Source: JAQUGA01 sp964521105 (GTDB taxonomy: Bacteria; Bacteroidota; Bacteroidia; Bacteroidales; WCHB1-69). From it: a stretch of 50,428 bases of DNA. Positions 1-7,804 of this stretch are shown here, piece by piece (the stretch's first letter is position 1; each line of letters starts with the position of its first letter). Location: NCBI GenBank assembly GCA_964521105.1, contig CAZFPO010000013.1, positions 1 through 50,428 on the forward strand. The letters are read 5' to 3'. Made by a program: the position numbers and the translations under genes. The notes below the pieces were generated by a model that was not told where the DNA came from, searched no databases, and saw only the letters and a program-made list of their open reading frames with translations.

Positions 1-92
1 TCTGGCGGCTTCGCCGCCAGAAAGCCCCCCTCTTTCCAATACTAAGATAAACCATTGTCATTCTGAACGATAGTGAAGAATCTCTTTTTTTT
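1..92. repeat. Palindrome and dispersed-repeat cluster at the window start
   Basis: Bases 1-21 form a perfect hairpin with 9-base arms TCTGGCGGC / GCCGCCAGA around TTC. Bases 57-83 carry a short word (TTCTGAACG...GTGAAGAATC) of a kind I recognise as a common dispersed intergenic repeat in Bacteroidota, followed by a T tract. The hairpin could also terminate a gene lying upstream of the window. No gene is visible in bases 1-211. Confidence 0.6.
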
Positions 93-190
93 ATCGGACA
101 ACAATAAATTTAAAATAATGTAAATCATTTTAATTTAATTTTTTATCAAATGAAATTAATAAAGTAACTCACCATTTAAAAAGTCTATTG

Positions 191-198
191 TATCTTTG
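191..198 (+). promoter_or_regulatory. Putative -7 element of umuDC
   Basis: TATCTTTG matches the Bacteroidota -7 consensus TAnnTTTG and ends 13 bases before the umuD ATG at 212. I found no convincing -33 TTG at the usual distance and no obvious LexA-type operator, so SOS control is not shown by the sequence. Confidence 0.45.
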
Positions 199-211
199 TA
201 AAAAATAAAAA

Positions 212-664
212 ATGGTAACCGCAAAACGTATACACGAAGGGAAAGAGCTGGATTTTTATAGCATATCCGAAACTGCTTTATTTGAAATTCCATATTTTGA
301 TGCAAGAGTTTCGGCGGGATTTCCTTCGCCAGCAGATGATTATACTGAATTGAAATTAGATTTGAATAAAGCATTAGTACAAAATCCCACGTCTACATTT
401 TATGTTCGAGTAAAAGGTACATCCATGATTAATGCTGGCATTGATGAGGGCGATATGTTAGTTGTGGATCGTTCGGTAAATGCCAAAAACAATGCTATAG
501 CTGTTTGCGTTATTAATGGGGAATTTACCGTAAAACGATTAACGAAAAATGGTAAGGAACTTTATTTAGTGCCCGAAAATAATCAGTTTAAACCCATCAA
601 AATTACCGAAGAGATGGATTTTCAAGTGTGGGGTATAGTTACATTTGTAATACATAAAGTGTAA
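212..664 (+). CDS. umuD: UmuD-like S24 peptidase, subunit of translesion DNA polymerase V
   Basis: A 150-residue LexA/UmuD-type self-cleaving protein. In the family, RecA-stimulated cleavage gives UmuD', which joins UmuC to form the error-prone polymerase V. The expected features are all visible: an Ala35-Gly36 cleavage bond within VSAGFPSPADD, the catalytic serine (Ser71 in KGTSM) and the lysine (Lys108 in FTVKRL). No helix-turn-helix domain precedes the peptidase, and the length is typical of UmuD (about 140 residues), so it is UmuD rather than LexA. The umuC start follows two bases after the stop, so the two form an operon. The ATG lies just downstream of a TAnnTTTG element. Confidence 0.93.
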   Translation: MVTAKRIHEGKELDFYSISETALFEIPYFDARVSAGFPSPADDYTELKLDLNKALVQNPTSTFYVRVKGTSMINAGIDEGDMLVVDRSVNAKNNAIAVCVINGEFTVKRLTKNGKELYLVPENNQFKPIKITEEMDFQVWGIVTFVIHKV

Positions 665-666
665 AA

Positions 667-1962
667 ATGTTTGCTTTAGTCGACTGTAATAATTTTTACG
701 CATCGTGCGAACGAGTTTTTAATCCAAAACTAAAAAATCAACCAATTGTAGTGCTTTCAAATAACGATGGTTGTGTTATTGCTCGTTCCAACGAAGCAAA
801 AGCTTTAGGAATTGGTATGGGTGAACCGATTTTTAAAATGCAGCATTTAGTTCAATTGCATAATATTGTGGTTCTTTCCTCAAACTATACGTTGTATGGC
901 GATCTTTCGCAACGTGTAATGAAAACAATTAGCACGTTGGTCGACAATATGGAAATTTATTCCATAGATGAAGCCTTTTTAGACCTGTCTACCTTTAATT
1001 TATTCGATTTACAAAAGTTAGCGGTCGAAATCCGAAAAAGAGTGTTGATGTGGGTGGGAATTCCAGTTTCGGTGGGTATTGCACCTACCAAAACCTTGGC
1101 TAAAGTAGCAAATCATATTGCTAAGAAACAAGCTGATAGAAACGGCGTTTTTGTTATGAATTCTGAAGAGTTACGAATTACTGCATTACAAAGTTTTCCT
1201 GTTGAAAATGTCTGGGGGGTAGGGCGTAAGCTATCAAAGCATTTGCAAAATGTTGGAATTTTAAATGCGTATGATTTGTCTAAAGCCAACGATGCATGGG
1301 TTCAGAAAAATTTTACCATCGTAGGACTAAAAATGGTAAAAGAATTAAGAGGCGAATCGTGTATTCCAATGGAACAATTAATTCAACCCAAGCAAACCAT
1401 TTGCACTTCAAGGTCGTTTGGTAAAATGATTCAGGATTATGAGGTTATTGCCGAAGCGGTTTCAAATTTTACAGCTCGTTGTGCCGAAAAATTACGAAAA
1501 CAAAAAAGTGTAGCTAATTATATTTTGGTTTTTGTTATGACAAATCGTTTTCGAAAAGATTTAAATCAATACCAAAATCATATTCAAATAACGCTTCCGG
1601 TAGCTACATCTATAACCCCCGAATTAATTCACTTTGCCTTAATTGGCTTAAAATCAGTTTTTAAAGAAGGGTTTGATTATAAAAAAGCAGGTGTAATTGT
1701 AAGTGGTATTGTTCCCGAAAGTCAAGTACAAGGGTCGTTATTTGATGTTACAGATAGAGAAAAAAACGAAAAATTAATGCAATCAGTTGATGCATTAAAT
1801 CAAAAATTAGGAAGAGATACGGTGTTTTTTTCGGCTCAACGTAGTAAAAAAAAGGTTTGGAAAAATAGGCAGGAGCAGCTATCCCCAAGTTATACTACCC
1901 GCTGGGACGAAATTCCAATAGCGCAAGCCAGCGAACAAATAATTCCGTATACCAAAAAATAA
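667..1962 (+). CDS. umuC: UmuC-like Y-family DNA polymerase (polymerase V catalytic subunit)
   Basis: A 431-residue Y-family polymerase for lesion bypass. The N-terminus (MFALVDCNNFYASCERVF) holds the first metal-binding Asp6, and YSIDEAF supplies Asp101 and Glu102 of the palm. The fingers motif NNDGCVIARSNEAKALGI is intact, followed by a helix-hairpin-helix thumb (ENVWGVGRKL), the little-finger domain, and QGSLFD near residue 355, which resembles a beta-clamp-binding peptide. Length and the C-terminal UmuC-specific region fit UmuC. It is translationally linked to umuD. Nothing suggests inactivation. Confidence 0.95.
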   Translation: MFALVDCNNFYASCERVFNPKLKNQPIVVLSNNDGCVIARSNEAKALGIGMGEPIFKMQHLVQLHNIVVLSSNYTLYGDLSQRVMKTISTLVDNMEIYSIDEAFLDLSTFNLFDLQKLAVEIRKRVLMWVGIPVSVGIAPTKTLAKVANHIAKKQADRNGVFVMNSEELRITALQSFPVENVWGVGRKLSKHLQNVGILNAYDLSKANDAWVQKNFTIVGLKMVKELRGESCIPMEQLIQPKQTICTSRSFGKMIQDYEVIAEAVSNFTARCAEKLRKQKSVANYILVFVMTNRFRKDLNQYQNHIQITLPVATSITPELIHFALIGLKSVFKEGFDYKKAGVIVSGIVPESQVQGSLFDVTDREKNEKLMQSVDALNQKLGRDTVFFSAQRSKKKVWKNRQEQLSPSYTTRWDEIPIAQASEQIIPYTKK

Positions 1963-1973
1963 TTATTTTTGTA

Positions 1974-1981
1974 TAACTTTG
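1974..1981 (+). promoter_or_regulatory. Putative -7 element for the DedA gene
   Basis: TAACTTTG fits TAnnTTTG. It lies 77 bases before the DedA start, which would give a rather long leader, and no good -33 element is visible. Confidence 0.3.
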
Positions 1982-2058
1982 CCTCTGCATTTTTTAATAA
2001 AATGCAAATAATTTGAAATTCAAAATATACGTTATTTTAAAAATTAAAATTTATTAAT

Positions 2059-2685
2059 ATGGGATTAACACAATGGATTGCTGATGTTGCTGTTTTAATT
2101 ATTGCAGCTACTTCTTACCCTGGAATTTTCTTTTTAATGACTTTAGAAAGTATGGTTTTCCCAGTCCCTAGCGAAGCGGTAATGCCTTTTGCTGGCTTTT
2201 TAATTGCCGATGGTCAACTGTCATTTGCCGGAGTAATAGTTGCAGCTACACTCGGTAGTATTGTAGGCTCTTTAATTTCGTATGCTATGGGATACTATGG
2301 CGGAAAACCGTTTATTAATAAGTTCGGGAAATATTTATTACTCGATTCCCATGATTTGGATATCACCGTTCGTTTTTTTGAAAAAAGAGGCTCTTTAACC
2401 ATTTTTATTGCTCGTTTTATTCCTGTTATTCGCCATTTAATTAGTATTCCTGCCGGTATGGGGAAAATGAATTTGATGAAATTTTCGATTTATACTATAG
2501 CCGGTGCTGCTTTGTGGAATTCCTTTTTAACATACTTAGGTGTTACGTTAAAAAATAATTGGCAATCGGTTATGAAATATAGCCACACCATTGATATTGT
2601 TGTTGTTATTGTTTTTGGATTAGTGGTTTTATATTATGGTTATAAAATTTATAATTCTCGAAAGAAAAATAAAACCAATTCCTGA
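2059..2685 (+). CDS. DedA/VTT-family inner-membrane protein
   Basis: A 208-residue polytopic membrane protein of the DedA (SNARE-associated/VTT) family. Members are implicated in lipid-carrier or phospholipid flipping and in maintaining proton motive force, but this one's substrate cannot be read from sequence. Diagnostic pieces are the re-entrant-loop motif ESMVFPVPSEAVMPFAGFL (residues 30-48) and FIARFIPVIRHLISIPAG (residues 117-134) with the conserved Arg and Pro. There are several hydrophobic segments and a Lys/Asn-rich cytoplasmic tail. It stands alone between umuC and a repeat-filled gap. Confidence 0.88.
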   Translation: MGLTQWIADVAVLIIAATSYPGIFFLMTLESMVFPVPSEAVMPFAGFLIADGQLSFAGVIVAATLGSIVGSLISYAMGYYGGKPFINKFGKYLLLDSHDLDITVRFFEKRGSLTIFIARFIPVIRHLISIPAGMGKMNLMKFSIYTIAGAALWNSFLTYLGVTLKNNWQSVMKYSHTIDIVVVIVFGLVVLYYGYKIYNSRKKNKTNS

Positions 2686-2699
2686 TTTTTTTACCAATT

Positions 2700-2880
2700 C
2701 TTATTCTGATTTTGATTCAGATACAAGGGGTTGCAACCCCTTGCCTTGAAATGTATACCCAAACCGCTGTCCGGCAGGGACATGATATCGGTAACGGAAA
2801 AGAAAACAAATAAAAACTTCATGCCGTAGGTATGAAATATCGAACTTAGCAGTATCTGATGTGTGATTCACGTTATTCAT
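2700..2880. repeat. Three short palindromes in the gap before the GPP34 gene
   Basis: Bases 2724-2743 are a perfect 20-base palindrome (arm CAAGGGGTTG). Bases 2768-2782 pair TGTCC with GGACA around a five-base loop. Bases 2818-2836 pair TTCATGCC with GGTATGAA, one G-T wobble, around GTA. Such units recur in intergenic DNA of Bacteroidota. The first could act as a terminator for the DedA gene but has no T tract. No open frame of interest lies here. Confidence 0.55.
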
Positions 2881-2912
2881 TTTTTAATGTTAAATTAATG
2901 AAAAATTTATAT

Positions 2913-2920
2913 TAATTTTG
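2913..2920 (+). promoter_or_regulatory. Putative -7 element of the GPP34 gene
   Basis: TAATTTTG matches TAnnTTTG and lies 21 bases before the ATG at 2942. A TTG codon overlapping its end opens a longer reading frame, but as part of the promoter it cannot be the start. Confidence 0.5.
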
Positions 2921-2941
2921 CAACATCAAAAAACAATAACA

Positions 2942-3619
2942 ATGGACTTAACCCTAAGAGAAAAATTAATTTTATTATTTCATCACGAATTAAAGGATAA
3001 ATTTTGCATTAACGATTATCGTTTCGATACTGCTTTTATTGGGGCGATGTTATATGAACTCGTGCTCTTAAAAAAAATCGAAATTCAAGACGATTTTATT
3101 AAATGTATTGGAAAAAAAGAGGGGCTGAGCAAGGATTTGAAGGATATGTTTTCTCGTATTAAATCGAAGGATTCTGAAAAAAAAATCTCCTATTGGGTTG
3201 TAAAATTGCTTACAAAATCGGAAAAATATCGCAATAGAACGGTTGCTTCTATGTGTGAAAAAGGATTACTCGAAATTTCTGAAAAAAAATACCTTTTATT
3301 TTTTAAAAAGAAAACAACTCATTTGATAAATCCCGAAGAGCGAGAAAAAATTGTCAATAAACTTAGATTGTGTTTACTCGAAAGTGAGCCAGCAACATTC
3401 GACGACTTAGCTTTAATTAGTATAATTGACGCAGCAAACGTTTATCGTTTAATTAGTAGTATTAAAGGGGAATGTCCACGGATGAAAGAAAAATACGAAT
3501 ATTTAATTATGGACAATGTATTAGGGAGTGGTATTACTGATTTGATTTTAAAAATTAAAAACGCCTTATTTTATACTTATAATTCTTACAATCCTGCTGC
3601 CCGATGTTCGGGAAGATAA
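2942..3619 (+). CDS. GPP34 (GOLPH3/VPS74-like) family protein
   Basis: A 225-residue soluble, mostly helical protein. MDLTLREKLILLFHHELK and the pattern FIGAMLYELVLLKKIEI are typical of the GPP34 family, whose eukaryotic members bind Golgi phosphoinositide. The bacterial role is unknown. I start it at the ATG at 2942, because the upstream TTG lies inside the promoter. The last residues (after about 215, PAARCSGR) are encoded by a CCCGA-TGT-TCGGG palindrome at 3600-3612, so the natural C-terminus was probably altered by a repeat. It has its own promoter and no partner genes. Confidence 0.78.
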   Translation: MDLTLREKLILLFHHELKDKFCINDYRFDTAFIGAMLYELVLLKKIEIQDDFIKCIGKKEGLSKDLKDMFSRIKSKDSEKKISYWVVKLLTKSEKYRNRTVASMCEKGLLEISEKKYLLFFKKKTTHLINPEEREKIVNKLRLCLLESEPATFDDLALISIIDAANVYRLISSIKGECPRMKEKYEYLIMDNVLGSGITDLILKIKNALFYTYNSYNPAARCSGR

Positions 3620-3626
3620 ATTGAGA

Positions 3627-3634
3627 TAAATTTG
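3627..3634 (+). promoter_or_regulatory. Putative -7 element of the DUF4139 gene
   Basis: TAAATTTG fits TAnnTTTG and lies 46 bases upstream of the ATG at 3680. The TTG that opens the longest frame, at 3632, lies in this element, which supports the ATG start. Confidence 0.45.
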
Positions 3635-3679
3635 TGGTTTGGTTTTTGCACAAAACTTCACCTCAAAAAAATTTATCCC

Positions 3680-5365
3680 ATGAAAAAACAAATAATTTTT
3701 CTTGCCATTTCTATTTTTATAGGTATGGCTAATTCTCTTTTTGCCCAAAAAGAGATTAACGCAACGTCAAAAATCGACAGAGTTGTGGTTTATTTAACCA
3801 ATGCTCAAATCGAACGTTCTACAACCGTTAATTTGCCTGCTGGAACTACTGACGTTGTGGTTTCAGGTTTATCGCAGTACCTCGACCCAAATTCATTACG
3901 AGTGAGCGGAAAGGGAAGTTTTGTTATTTTGAGCCAACAAGTTCAAATTAAATACCCTGAACCTAAGGTTAATGAAGATGAAGTCATTCCAGCTCCAATT
4001 TTAAAAAAAATAGCTGCATTAACCGATTCAATTGAAAGTTTGACTTATGACATTCAAGAAAATCAAAATCGAAAAGAGGTTTATCAGTACGAAAAATCGC
4101 TTTTACAATCAAACAAAACCATTTCGGGCTCGGATACCCTAACTGAACTTCGCGAGGGTTTGAACTTTTTCAGAACTAAAATGATGGAAATAAATTCCGA
4201 ACTGCTTAAAATAAATAAAAGAGAAAAAGTTCTTTACAAACAAAAAACCGAAATGGAAGCTCGTTTAGTTGCTTTACAAAACTACTCTTCAGGTATCGAG
4301 CCGAATGATGTGCCACAATTACCCGAGTCGGTTATCCGTTTTCAAATAATGTCCGAAAAACCTATTGTTGGTGCTAGTATTGAGTTTACTTATTTAACTT
4401 CTGCGGTTTCGTGGGAGCCATTTTATGAGTTAAAAGTAGATGAGGTTTCAAAACCTGTTCAGTTAATTTTAAAAGCAAATGTTGCGCAGCAGACTGGCGA
4501 AAATTGGGAAAAAGCAAAATTAGTTTTCTCTACGGGCAAACCATCGGTTTACAAAGTGTTACCAGTTTTAAATGCTTGGTATTTATCCTATTATATGCCA
4601 CAAACTGTTTACACACAAAATATGAGTACTACTGTTCGGACAAAAGAAGACGCTGAATATAAAAAACCACGTTCTGCTAAAGGTGAATCAGCTTCGGAAG
4701 GAATAACTATGGATGATGCTCAATATTCATATCAATATACTCAAACAAACCAAAACTTGCTGTTTGCCGAATATGAAGTGAATTTACCATACACCATTCC
4801 TTCGGACGGTAAAAAACAAACGGTTGCGTTAATGAGTGCAACCTTAAATGCAAATTATAAGTTTTTAGCTATTCCAAAATTAGACAAAGATGTATTTTCT
4901 ACCGCTTATTTGCAAGGTTGGGAAAAGTTGAGCTTGGTACAAGGCAGAGCAAATATAATTTATCAAAACAGTATTATCAGTCAAACATACATCAATCCTT
5001 CGATGGCTACAGATACCTTAATTGTTTCCTTAGGTGTGGATAAAAGAGTGGTGGTAGACCGTAAAAAAATATCCGACAAATCGAAGGATAAAATTGTTGG
5101 CAATACTCGCGAACGCTCTATTTATATCGAAATTACGGTGAAAAATCAAAATCAAACCGAGGTGGCTTTACTCTTGAAAGATCAAATTCCAATTACTACA
5201 ATGCCCGAAATTAAAGTTTTGCCCGAAGAGATGAAAGATGCCATTTATGATGAAAATACGGGCGAACTTCAGTGGAACTTAACATTAAAGCCAAATGAAG
5301 TTAAAAAGGTTTCATTCCGATATACCGTTAAATTTGATAAAACAAAAAATCTGTTAAGCGAATAG
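3680..5365 (+). CDS. Secreted DUF4139 (MuiA-like) protein
   Basis: A 561-residue exported protein. A signal peptide (MKKQIIFLAISIFIGMANSLFA, about residues 1-22) is followed by an N-terminal DUF4140-type beta domain (IDRVVVYLTNAQIERSTTVNLPAGTTDVVVSGL), a coiled-coil stretch at about residues 90-210 and a C-terminal DUF4139 beta region ending VSFRYTVKF. Proteins of this build are annotated as mucoidy inhibitor A-like, but their biochemical role is not established. A perfect terminator follows 20 bases after the stop, so it is monocistronic. Confidence 0.82.
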   Translation: MKKQIIFLAISIFIGMANSLFAQKEINATSKIDRVVVYLTNAQIERSTTVNLPAGTTDVVVSGLSQYLDPNSLRVSGKGSFVILSQQVQIKYPEPKVNEDEVIPAPILKKIAALTDSIESLTYDIQENQNRKEVYQYEKSLLQSNKTISGSDTLTELREGLNFFRTKMMEINSELLKINKREKVLYKQKTEMEARLVALQNYSSGIEPNDVPQLPESVIRFQIMSEKPIVGASIEFTYLTSAVSWEPFYELKVDEVSKPVQLILKANVAQQTGENWEKAKLVFSTGKPSVYKVLPVLNAWYLSYYMPQTVYTQNMSTTVRTKEDAEYKKPRSAKGESASEGITMDDAQYSYQYTQTNQNLLFAEYEVNLPYTIPSDGKKQTVALMSATLNANYKFLAIPKLDKDVFSTAYLQGWEKLSLVQGRANIIYQNSIISQTYINPSMATDTLIVSLGVDKRVVVDRKKISDKSKDKIVGNTRERSIYIEITVKNQNQTEVALLLKDQIPITTMPEIKVLPEEMKDAIYDENTGELQWNLTLKPNEVKKVSFRYTVKFDKTKNLLSE

Positions 5366-5384
5366 GAAAATATATGTAAGCTTT

Positions 5385-5420
5385 AAAGCCACAAATTAAT
5401 AAGTAATTTGTGGCTTTTTA
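5385..5420 (+). terminator. Intrinsic terminator after the DUF4139 gene
   Basis: A 14-base perfect stem (arm AAAGCCACAAATTA at 5385-5398, loop ATAAG, return arm 5404-5417) followed by a short T run. Confidence 0.85.
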
Positions 5421-5728
5421 GTTTTGTAAAATCAAATATTTCAAACGTTTAGTATGCAGATAAACTGCAATATATGTGTTTGTAAATTACAAACAACATT
5501 ATTTGTAACAAAGTTGTTACAAACTAAGTTGTTCGTAATAAAATTGAACTATTTGATGTAGAAACATTAAAATGTTTCAGCGATGATATTGAAGATTTTG
5601 GCTTTAACAATATTTGACTTTCTGTTTGTATTAATGAAATATTTTATAAAATCAAAATAGTGCAAATAATTAACTTTCGAGTAACAAAAAAATCACATCT
5701 AACTATTGACAAAGGTTTAATTTTGTTC
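5421..5728. other. Gene-poor gap with three inverted repeats and a possible gene remnant
   Basis: Three inverted repeats lie close together: TGCAG/CTGCA (5455-5469), GTTTGTA/TACAAAC (5478-5494) and TTTGTAACAA/TTGTTACAAA with a two-base spacer (5502-5523). They resemble operators but have no assignable regulator. From 5528 to 5617 there is a 29-codon open stretch ending in TGA (peptide KIELFDVETLKCFSDDIEDF and beyond) without a start codon. It has coding-like composition and may be the tail of a decayed gene I do not recognise. Confidence 0.4.
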
Positions 5729-5736
5729 TATATTTG
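5706..5736 (+). promoter_or_regulatory. Promoter of the broken cargo gene
   Basis: TTG (5706-5708), a 20-base spacer and TATATTTG (5729-5736) form one of the best consensus Bacteroidota promoters in the window. The ATG at 5768 lies 31 bases downstream, so the promoter appears intact although the gene frame is broken. Confidence 0.65.
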
Positions 5737-5810
5737 CAAGCATTATTTAAACCAAAATTATTTATTTATGATGAACATGAACCAATTCAAAAGTAAAGTG
5801 GGTAGTGTGT

Positions 5811-5831
5811 CTCGACTACGCTCGACAACCA
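5811..5831 (-). repeat. Dispersed repeat inside the broken gene
   Basis: Read on the - strand this is a variant of the word TTCGAGCGGAGTCGAGAA. Related copies lie at 7924-7942 (CTTGGAGCGGAGTTGAGAA) and 50345-50363 (CTTCGAGCGGAGTCGAGAA). Confidence 0.6.
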
Positions 5832-5849
5832 ACACACACACACACACAC
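5832..5849 (+). repeat. (AC)9 microsatellite at the frame junction
   Basis: Nine uninterrupted AC units. Counting frames, one extra unit (or two fewer) would join the ATG at 5768 to the sorting-domain frame; nine units leave it off. Confidence 0.8.
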
Positions 5850-6386
5850 GGCAAAGCCAAGCTTTTTGAAAAGGCAGACTCTTTAAATAATACCATTAAT
5901 ACGAAAAATTTAATTGAACAGAACATGAAAACGGTCAATGATATTTATATTCGAACATGGGCAAAAGGAAATCTAAATATTCCTATTGCCGACTATTATA
6001 CACTTATCGAAATTGCTCAACAGAGTCCCATCACTTCAGGTTTTGGTGTGATAGGAGCATGGGTAATGACACAAAGGTTTGACAATTTGGAAGAAAAGGT
6101 GGAAGGGAAAAATGCCCAAATTAATCTCAAACAAAATACGAATATTGTTATATCGCCGAATCCGGCAAAGGAACAAATACTCATTGAAGGCATTGAAGAA
6201 ATTGACGAATTAATGATTTATGATGTCTTTGGTAGGCTTATTTTAAGTGTTAAAAATGAAGAGCAAGCAACCAAAACAATAAATATCTCATTTTTTAAAA
6301 GTGGTATTTATTTTATTCAGTTTAAAAACAATAAGACAAGATTTGTTTTGATTGAGAAATTTGTAGTTCTTTAAATTTAAAATAGT

Positions 6387-6424
6387 ACACACTACTCTTA
6401 ATCATAAGAGTAGTGTGTATTTTT
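6387..6424 (+). terminator. Intrinsic terminator after the broken cargo gene
   Basis: Perfect 14-base stem (arm ACACACTACTCTTA at 6387-6400, loop ATCA, return arm 6405-6418) followed by ATTTTT. It lies 12 bases after the stop and 7 bases before the next ATG, so the following gene probably has a promoter I could not identify, or depends on read-through. Confidence 0.85.
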
Positions 6425-6430
6425 ATAAAA

Positions 6431-7804
6431 ATGAAAAAAATAATCAAAATACTATTCCTTTTCATAATTGTGAATGCGAATCATGGATATTCTCAAAACT
6501 TAGTTTTAAATCCAAGTTTTGAAGATACATTAGCAATTTATTCTCGAATCGTAAAATGGAATGATACCGTGGCATATATAATGTATGAGGATATCGATTT
6601 GCTTACAAAATATTGGAAAAGTTCTAGGTATATAACTGAGTATAATCACACGGTTATATCGGATTATTATAGGATTTGCTATCCTAATAGCACAAAAAAT
6701 CCATTGTTCGGTTCACCTAAAAATTATTTTACGAATTACCGAACTGCTCGTACAGGAGATGCTTATATTGGGCACTCTAATATGCTTTTTTGGCAGACGA
6801 ATTTATATGAAAATTTTTATCACTCATGCGGAGGAGTTGAAATTGTTACGGGACAATTAAAACTAGTTTTAGAGAGGGATATAAAGTATAAAGTTTCATT
6901 ATATGTGGGTACAACAAGACTTAGGTCAGGTCTTTTTAGTAATGCATTGGATATTGTTTTTGGCTCAAACTTTGAATATTTTCAAGCATGGGAATCTGAT
7001 CCCGATACATGTTGGTGTGGTATGGTTCAGATTCCCTTTCCCGATTTAAGTTTAGATAGGTCTATAATGATTACTGACACTATTGGATGGCAAAAAGTGG
7101 AATTTGAATATATTGCACGTGGTAATGAAAAGTTTATCAGTATAGGAAATTTTCGCAAAAGAAAGTGTCCAGGTGGTGATTTCGATTTAATTTTTGTTGA
7201 TTGTGAAATACAAGGTATTCAGAATGGCAACTATAAATATTCCTCTTATTTTTTCTACGATGATATTTCAGTGTATCCTATTGATGACCCAGAGTATCCG
7301 GCTGATATAGGCATAAAAGATACATGTATCAATAAAGGTTCGCCAATAGTGCTTGGAGGTTTGCCAAAAGAGGAGTATTTGTATTGGTGGTACGATAGCC
7401 ACGATAGCTTAATTAGTAGGCAAAGCAGTATTACGGTTTATCCTACACAGGATACCAGTTTTGTATTGGTGCAAAAGGATTTTAAATTTGATGAAACACG
7501 AGATACGGTGTATATAAAAGTAGGCAATTGCACCACCATACCAAATTATAGTGGTTATGATTTTGCCATTTATCCCAATCCAAATTATGGCGATTTTCAG
7601 GTGCGGTTCAACACTGCCGTTCCCGAAGGTGCCGTGCTGGAGTTGTATGATTTGTTGGGTCGTAAACTAGCGGAATATCCACTTTCGGGCAGTGGAAATA
7701 TTGCAAACATAAATGGCATTGAAGTAGCTTCGGCAATTTATTACGTCACGGTTGTGGTGCCAAATAGTTTTAGGAAAAGTGTGAAAATGGTGATAATGAA
7801 GTGA
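6431..7804 (+). CDS. Secreted protein with type A (type IX secretion) sorting domain
   Basis: A 457-residue predicted cargo protein of the type IX system. The signal peptide (MKKIIKILFLFIIVNANHGYSQ) is followed at once by NLVLNPSFED, the start of a galactose-binding-like beta-sandwich common in such cargo. Cysteines occur in the middle (CWCGM). About residues 290-360 form an Ig-like segment, and the C-terminal domain (FAIYPNPNYGDFQVRF, LELYDLLGRKLAEYPL, ASAIYYVTVVV) is the sorting signal read by PorV/PorU. The ATG at 6431 is chosen because it starts a clean signal peptide; an in-frame GTG at 6413 lies in the preceding terminator. The substrate or binding target is unknown. Confidence 0.8.
   Translation: MKKIIKILFLFIIVNANHGYSQNLVLNPSFEDTLAIYSRIVKWNDTVAYIMYEDIDLLTKYWKSSRYITEYNHTVISDYYRICYPNSTKNPLFGSPKNYFTNYRTARTGDAYIGHSNMLFWQTNLYENFYHSCGGVEIVTGQLKLVLERDIKYKVSLYVGTTRLRSGLFSNALDIVFGSNFEYFQAWESDPDTCWCGMVQIPFPDLSLDRSIMITDTIGWQKVEFEYIARGNEKFISIGNFRKRKCPGGDFDLIFVDCEIQGIQNGNYKYSSYFFYDDISVYPIDDPEYPADIGIKDTCINKGSPIVLGGLPKEEYLYWWYDSHDSLISRQSSITVYPTQDTSFVLVQKDFKFDETRDTVYIKVGNCTTIPNYSGYDFAIYPNPNYGDFQVRFNTAVPEGAVLELYDLLGRKLAEYPLSGSGNIANINGIEVASAIYYVTVVVPNSFRKSVKMVIMK

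Larger units (their letters stand above)
5768..6374 (+). pseudogene. Broken type IX secretion cargo gene, split at an (AC)9 tract
   Basis: From the ATG at 5768 the frame reads MMNMNQFKSKVGSVS... and ends at 5869. A second frame, offset by one base, runs unbroken through to 6374. It encodes a segment (TVNDIYIRTWAKGNLNIPIA and PITSGFGVIGAWVMTQ) that I recognise from the C-terminal parts of large Bacteroidota surface proteins, followed by a type A sorting domain (IVISPNPAKEQILIEG, MIYDVFGRLI, FKSGIYFIQF). Between the two frames lie a dispersed repeat word (5811-5831) and (AC)9 (5832-5849). No signal peptide is encoded. It is most likely the remnant of a larger gene after internal deletion, though frame switching at the AC tract is possible. 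Confidence 0.65.

Noticed and set aside
5660..5869. Possible 69-codon gene starting GTG before the broken cargo gene
   Set aside because: It spans the promoter at 5706-5736 and only the ATG at 5768 makes sense as a start. The upstream part is not coding-like.
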